From Dendrocalamus latiflorus (taxonomy: Eukaryota; Streptophyta; Magnoliopsida; Poales; Poaceae), in contig CM029627.1 in NCBI GenBank assembly GCA_017311315.1, positions 1,022,447 through 1,086,446 of the forward strand: a stretch of 64,000 nt of DNA. The letters run 5' to 3'. The notes below the pieces were generated by a model, which saw nothing but the letters and a program-made list of their open reading frames with translations, made no database searches and was not told the DNA's origin. Below, one piece after another: positions 60,391-64,000 of this stretch. Within the stretch, counting starts at the first letter, position 1. Every line of letters begins with the position of its first letter. The position numbers and the translations under genes are program-made.

Positions 60391-60767
60391 CCTGTAATCA
60401 CTCATTTGCAACATTCACTTAATTTCACTCGTGACTTATAACTAAAACCGCACCAGACATTTTGTCGAGCACTTGGAGAGCACCAACAAAAGCCTCCTTG
60501 GTTCCTCCTTAGAACCCACTAAAAAGTCCGATCAAACAAAGCAATCTACGAGAGCTCGCAACCACAAGGGTACAGGAATTGAGTAATAGCATGTGGAAAT
60601 AGTGGAAGGGGAGGTGGCGCCAACCTGATCTTCTTGATGAGGATCTCGCATAGCTTCTTGCTGAGCTCCTGGGAGAGAACGCACTACAGCAGAGCCTTGT
60701 GAGAAAGCACGCGCTTATCCGAGTTCTTGACGTGGTGGTCGATCCGACGCCGGATCAACCGCTCCAT
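60391..60767 (-). pseudogene. Unidentified exon-like fragments in the Helitron
   Basis: The minus strand from 60767 reads MERLIRRRIDHHVKNSDKRV, then an in-frame stop after SHKALL, then LSQELSKKLCEILIKKIR up to a good donor (CAG|GTTGG at 60625). A following acceptor at about 60392 (TTACAG|GATCGTACG) would continue IVRASAEDGMCSPLALLQ. The charged, helical composition looks like real coding sequence, but I do not recognise the family. The stop and isolation point to a captured, decayed fragment. Confidence 0.4.
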
Positions 60768-60959
60768 GCCGACGACCTTTGTCCAGAACTAAGTTGTATG
60801 TTTGCAAAGTGGTCTTTCTCCAGAAGTATATATGCAACTTTTTCCAAAGAAAATGATAACAATTGCAACAAATAACACAATAGAAAGATACATTACTACT
60901 TTGTGCCTTCCACAATTAACACCCCCTTCATCTCAAAATAGAATAATAATTAACATCCA

Positions 60960-61560
60960 CTTGGTAGAAACTGGTGGTTCCCAATTTCTCAGAACTAATG
61001 TATTTAGGCTGGAGAAAAGCTGGTTTGTAGATGATGAGTTAGCCACTTTGATTCAGAACATATGGAAGGCTCAAGATCTGCTCTGGACAATTCGCAAGTG
61101 CAAATTAGATGTGCTAGATAGTTACGTAGAGGGCGGAGCATAAGCAGAAGAGCTACTAAGAGGAGACTCAAAGCTGGGTTAATTCACCGGATTGGGATAT
61201 TTGATGAGAAGGCTGAAGATATATAACTTTCAGATGAGGAATTGAGTCAGAATTAAATTGGAAGCGCATCTCATGGATATATACAATGAAGAGAAAAATC
61301 TATTGGCAGGCTGGGTGTGGTGATAAGTAGTCAACAGAAGGTGACTTGAACGCTAGCTATTTTCAGGTAGTAGCCAATGGAAACCGGAGAAATACCTGAT
61401 CCAGAAAATTCAGATTGGAGATTGAATGACTGAAAACAAGCAAGACATCAGGCAAGATATTGAAAGCTACTATGAATATACAGGACCCAGGGGGATTCAA
61501 CTCCAGCAATACAAATAAAAAGGTGAAGGACGTAATCGTTTTAACAGTCAAGAATCAGAT
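60960..61560 (+). pseudogene. L1-type LINE ORF2 remnant
   Basis: Plus-strand fragments match the zone between endonuclease and reverse transcriptase of plant L1 elements: FRLEKSWFVDDELATLIQNI (about 61005) and GDLNASYFQVVANGNRRNT (about 61340). Stops and frameshifts lie between. No RT domain or poly(A) tail is seen. Confidence 0.6.
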
Positions 61561-62179
61561 AGCTTTGGCCTTTGTGGGATCCTTTGATCCTTTCCCATGA
61601 ATGATTAACCATGTCTTATACTCACCCAGTATTACTCAGTACTCAATCAAGGCACTGCTAAATTCACTTGCAAAACAGGTATCACGGATTGCCTTACTAC
61701 GCTATGCGGAATGAAGACAAACAGGCAAGAGCCAGGCAAAGTTCCCACCTTTCTTGAGCTCGGCGGCGCGGCAATACGTCGAGCAGCACGCGTGCGCTGG
61801 GTCACAAACGCGATGCTCGACAGCCTCGCAGCCACTCCTGGGCTGTCGCCAAACTCCCACCGTCCCACGAGGCCACGACGGCACAACAACAGGACGCACT
61901 GCTTGGCATGGTCGCTTGACACCAGCAGCACACCGGCTCTGGAGCACCACCGGGGGGTGGGGGCGTCCGCCGGGGACGGAGGTCAGGCGGCCGCCCGACC
62001 TCGCCTGAAGGGCGGGTCCGCCACTGGTGGCATGGATGCGAACGGAGGAAAGACAGCAAGTGGCGGCGCAAATTTGAGGGGAGAAAGGAGCGGCGGCGCG
62101 AATAGAGGAGAGGACGGACGGCGAGTGACAGCGCGGATGCGAGGGCAGCGCGGGGGCGGAGCGAGGACTGCGGAGCAAT

Positions 62180-62900
62180 CGAGGGGTGCGAAAGAATCGA
62201 GGGCGAAGTGGGTCCGCCCCCGCCGTCGCCTCCTTCCTCTCCTCCGCCCCCAACCGGCGCCGCCCCCGCTGTCGCCTCCTTCCTCTCCCCCGCCGCAGCC
62301 GCGCCTCCTCCTTCCTCCGCCCCCTTCCTCTCCAAGCCAGCCGTCGCCGCAGCCGCGCCTCCTCCTACCTCCGCCCCCAACCGGTGAGATGGAGGTCGCG
62401 CCGCCTCCTTCCTCCGCACCCAACCGACGCTGCCCCCGCCGTCGCCTCCTTCTTCTCCTCCGCCCCAATCGGCGCCGCCCCCGCCGTCGCCTCCTTCCTC
62501 TCGGCGGAGGAGCGGTTGCGGAGATGGGGAGGGACGTAGGAGGAGCAGGCGGGGCGGGCGGCGGGGCCGTTGGATGCGGCGGTGCGGAGGGGTGGGGAAG
62601 GAGGAGGCGGCGGCGCGGAGGAGCGGGGGAGGAGGCGCCGGCGCCGGCGCGGGGGGAGGAGGCCGGGAGACGCAGAGAATGGGGTAGGCGGTGGCGCGGG
62701 GTGGGAGGAGGAGGAGGCGGCGGCGGCGCAGGGTGGGGGGAGGAGGAGGCGGCGGCGGAGCGGACGGGTGGGGGGAGGAGGAGGCGGCGGCGGAGCGGGG
62801 GAGGAGGAGGAGCGGGGGAGACGGAGGCGGAGGAGGAGCGGATCGGGCGGAGAGCGGGATTGCGGGGAGAGAAGCAGAGGGAGGCCCACATGTCGGCGCT
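62180..62900. repeat. GC-rich minisatellite in the Helitron 5' region
   Basis: Units of CCGCCGTCGCCTCCTTCCTC with CCCCAACCGGCGCCGCC recur on the plus strand to about 62520. After that the strand bias flips to GGAGGAGGCGGCGGCGG runs, so the two halves are partly complementary. Long open frames on both strands here arise from composition. Confidence 0.65.
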
Positions 62901-62971
62901 TTTTTTTCTGTGAGAGGCGGCAGAGCGTAGGACGCACCATCCCCTTCAACTCGTTCTTTTAAGAGTAGAGA

Positions 62972-63400
62972 TAAGGTAGACGCATACCATCCTCGTATAT
63001 GTATAGATATACGTGCATGTTTTTTGCACATATTTAAAATTTAACGTAGATATCTAAGACCTCACGGAGCGCGGGAAAACGTTTCCATAGTAAACGTGCA
63101 TAGCTCCACAATATACACACGATAGTACTATTCTGTGTGCAATTTTGCACTCTAACAAATTATCATCGGTTGTTTGAAAAGTTATCATCGGTTGTGAAGA
63201 AAGTTACCACCGGCTACGTACTGTGAGCATTGACAGTAACTTCACTCGCTATTAATGGTAATTTCATACAGAACCGATGATAACTTTTCAATACTATGAA
63301 GATTTATCAATAATTTCATTCAAAACTGATAGTAACTTCATTTAGAAATATCAGTAACTTATCCATGTATTCTATATCTGTGCACTAGTTAGTGTGTGTG

Positions 63401-63446
<46 letters not shown>

Positions 63447-64000
63447 GCAGCTCATATCCTGCCTGGCTGCATGCCCTTGGCCCGCTCCTCCGCTACTCAT
63501 GGTCATGGACTTGCCTGCCGCTCCAATCCGCCGCGCCCGCGCCCACCAAGCGGCCGCCCACGCACGCTCCGGCGTTTACTGAAGTAGCGCACGGCGCATG
63601 CATGGGCGAAACTGCGGCACGCGGCGCGTACTGCCTGTAGTCTACACGATATATACTCTCTCTTGTCTCTGATCTTACTCAGAATGTGTATGAAGTTAAC
63701 ATGAAGAAACTATTGCTCCAAACTGTTCAAAGGCATACACTTCCATTGGCCGCATGTTAACAATTGCCGAAACAGTAGTGTTGCTGGAGATACGTGACTT
63801 CTGAGCATTGTTGTGTGCATCCGAAAGTTCTTTTCTCTTCTGGAGCTCTTAATCAGTCGTTTCCTCGGCACTTCCTCGATAGGAATATTTTAGATAAAGG
63901 ATATAAAATCCGGCCTCTATATCCACGAGGGATATATACAGCCAATACAACCAAAGTTTACGCGAGCTCTTAGGCTCAAAGCCTCATAACTGAGGAGCAT
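62972..64000. other. Window end, no gene seen
   Basis: About 63150-63370 has recurring GTTATCATCGGTT / GTAACTTCA motifs in both orientations, possibly a decayed small transposon. A GA run follows at about 63403-63443. From about 63880 (TTTTAGATAAAGGATATAAA, CCGGCCTCTATATCCA) the sequence looks like the edge of another dispersed repeat. Confidence 0.45.
63403..63443 (+). repeat. (GA)n microsatellite
   Basis: About twenty uninterrupted GA repeats. Confidence 0.95.

Larger units (their letters stand above)
56558..62971 (-). mobile_element. Probable 6.4-kb Helitron carrying host gene fragments
   Basis: On the minus strand the element begins TCTCTACTCTTAAAAGAACG directly after an A (62972) and ends CTAG (56558-56561) directly before a T (56557). 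That is the A|TC...CTRR|T arrangement of Helitrons, which make no target duplication. Eight bases before CTAG is a short hairpin (CCGT T GC AAC GC ACGG). The CCGTTGCAACGCACGGGC end is of a kind I recall from grass Helitrons. No Rep/helicase is present, so the element is non-autonomous. It carries the 3' exons of a CUE-domain protein gene, an unidentified exon-like pair, an L1-type LINE remnant, and a GC-rich minisatellite near its 5' end. Boundaries rest on termini only. Confidence 0.7.

Noticed and set aside
61711..62913. 400-codon plus-strand open frame (and a 409-codon minus-strand frame at 61802-63031)
   Set aside because: Both are Pro/Arg/Gly low-complexity products of the GC minisatellite, with no domain and similar openness in several frames.
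1..64000. tRNA, rRNA or other structured RNA genes
   Set aside because: I saw no cloverleaf with A/B boxes or rRNA blocks; short tRNA-like matches are retroelement primer sites.

Overview
The window is nuclear DNA from a grass, most probably rice (Oryza). The evidence is GC-rich first exons against AT-rich introns, GT-AG introns, plant-specific families (DUF639, NHL/LEA_2, plant-type LRR) and rice-style transposons: Ty1/copia elements, small LTR elements, MULE-like MITEs and a Helitron. A cytosolic pyruvate kinase gene of this kind lies in the recently duplicated ends of rice chromosomes 11 and 12. That placement is from memory and was not tested.

Layout. 1-1284: two LTR-element pieces. 1285-4254: the 3' half of an HBS1-like translational GTPase gene, decayed and split by a 1.6-kb LTR element with a perfect 5-bp target duplication inside an exon. 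4424-7385: a 93-bp tandem repeat and two MITEs. 7878-18360 (+): a complete 18-exon katanin p80 (KTN80) gene of 924 codons. Its fourth intron holds an LTR retroelement on the opposite strand that has captured part of a sphingolipid delta-8 desaturase gene. 19673-20152 (-): a small secreted cysteine-rich protein. 20153-25119: repeat-rich intergenic DNA. 25120-33918 (+): a three-exon cytosolic pyruvate kinase of 513 aa. Its second intron carries a broken copia element, itself interrupted by an LTR element full of short palindromes. 35816-45021 (+): a ten-exon DUF639 gene of 723 aa with a young copia element (TSD AAAGG, LTRs differing at 2 of 246 sites) in intron 7. 45865-50980: a second, older copia element (TSD AAAAG) with a MITE in its 3' LTR. 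51971-52708 (+): an NHL/LEA_2 membrane protein. 53382-54968 (-): a secreted LRR protein. 56558-62971 (-): a probable 6.4-kb Helitron (A|TC...CTAG|T ends) carrying exons of a CUE-domain protein gene and other fragments.

Six intact host genes are supported: KTN80, the Cys-rich peptide, pyruvate kinase, the DUF639 gene, the NHL gene and the LRR gene. They are independent plant genes, not an operon: microtubule severing, glycolysis, membrane or cell-wall functions and an unknown. Large introns serve as landing sites for transposons, and three kinds of element here carry or break host gene pieces.

Exon borders were set by hand from splice signals and reading phase. The phases sum correctly for all three multi-exon genes.
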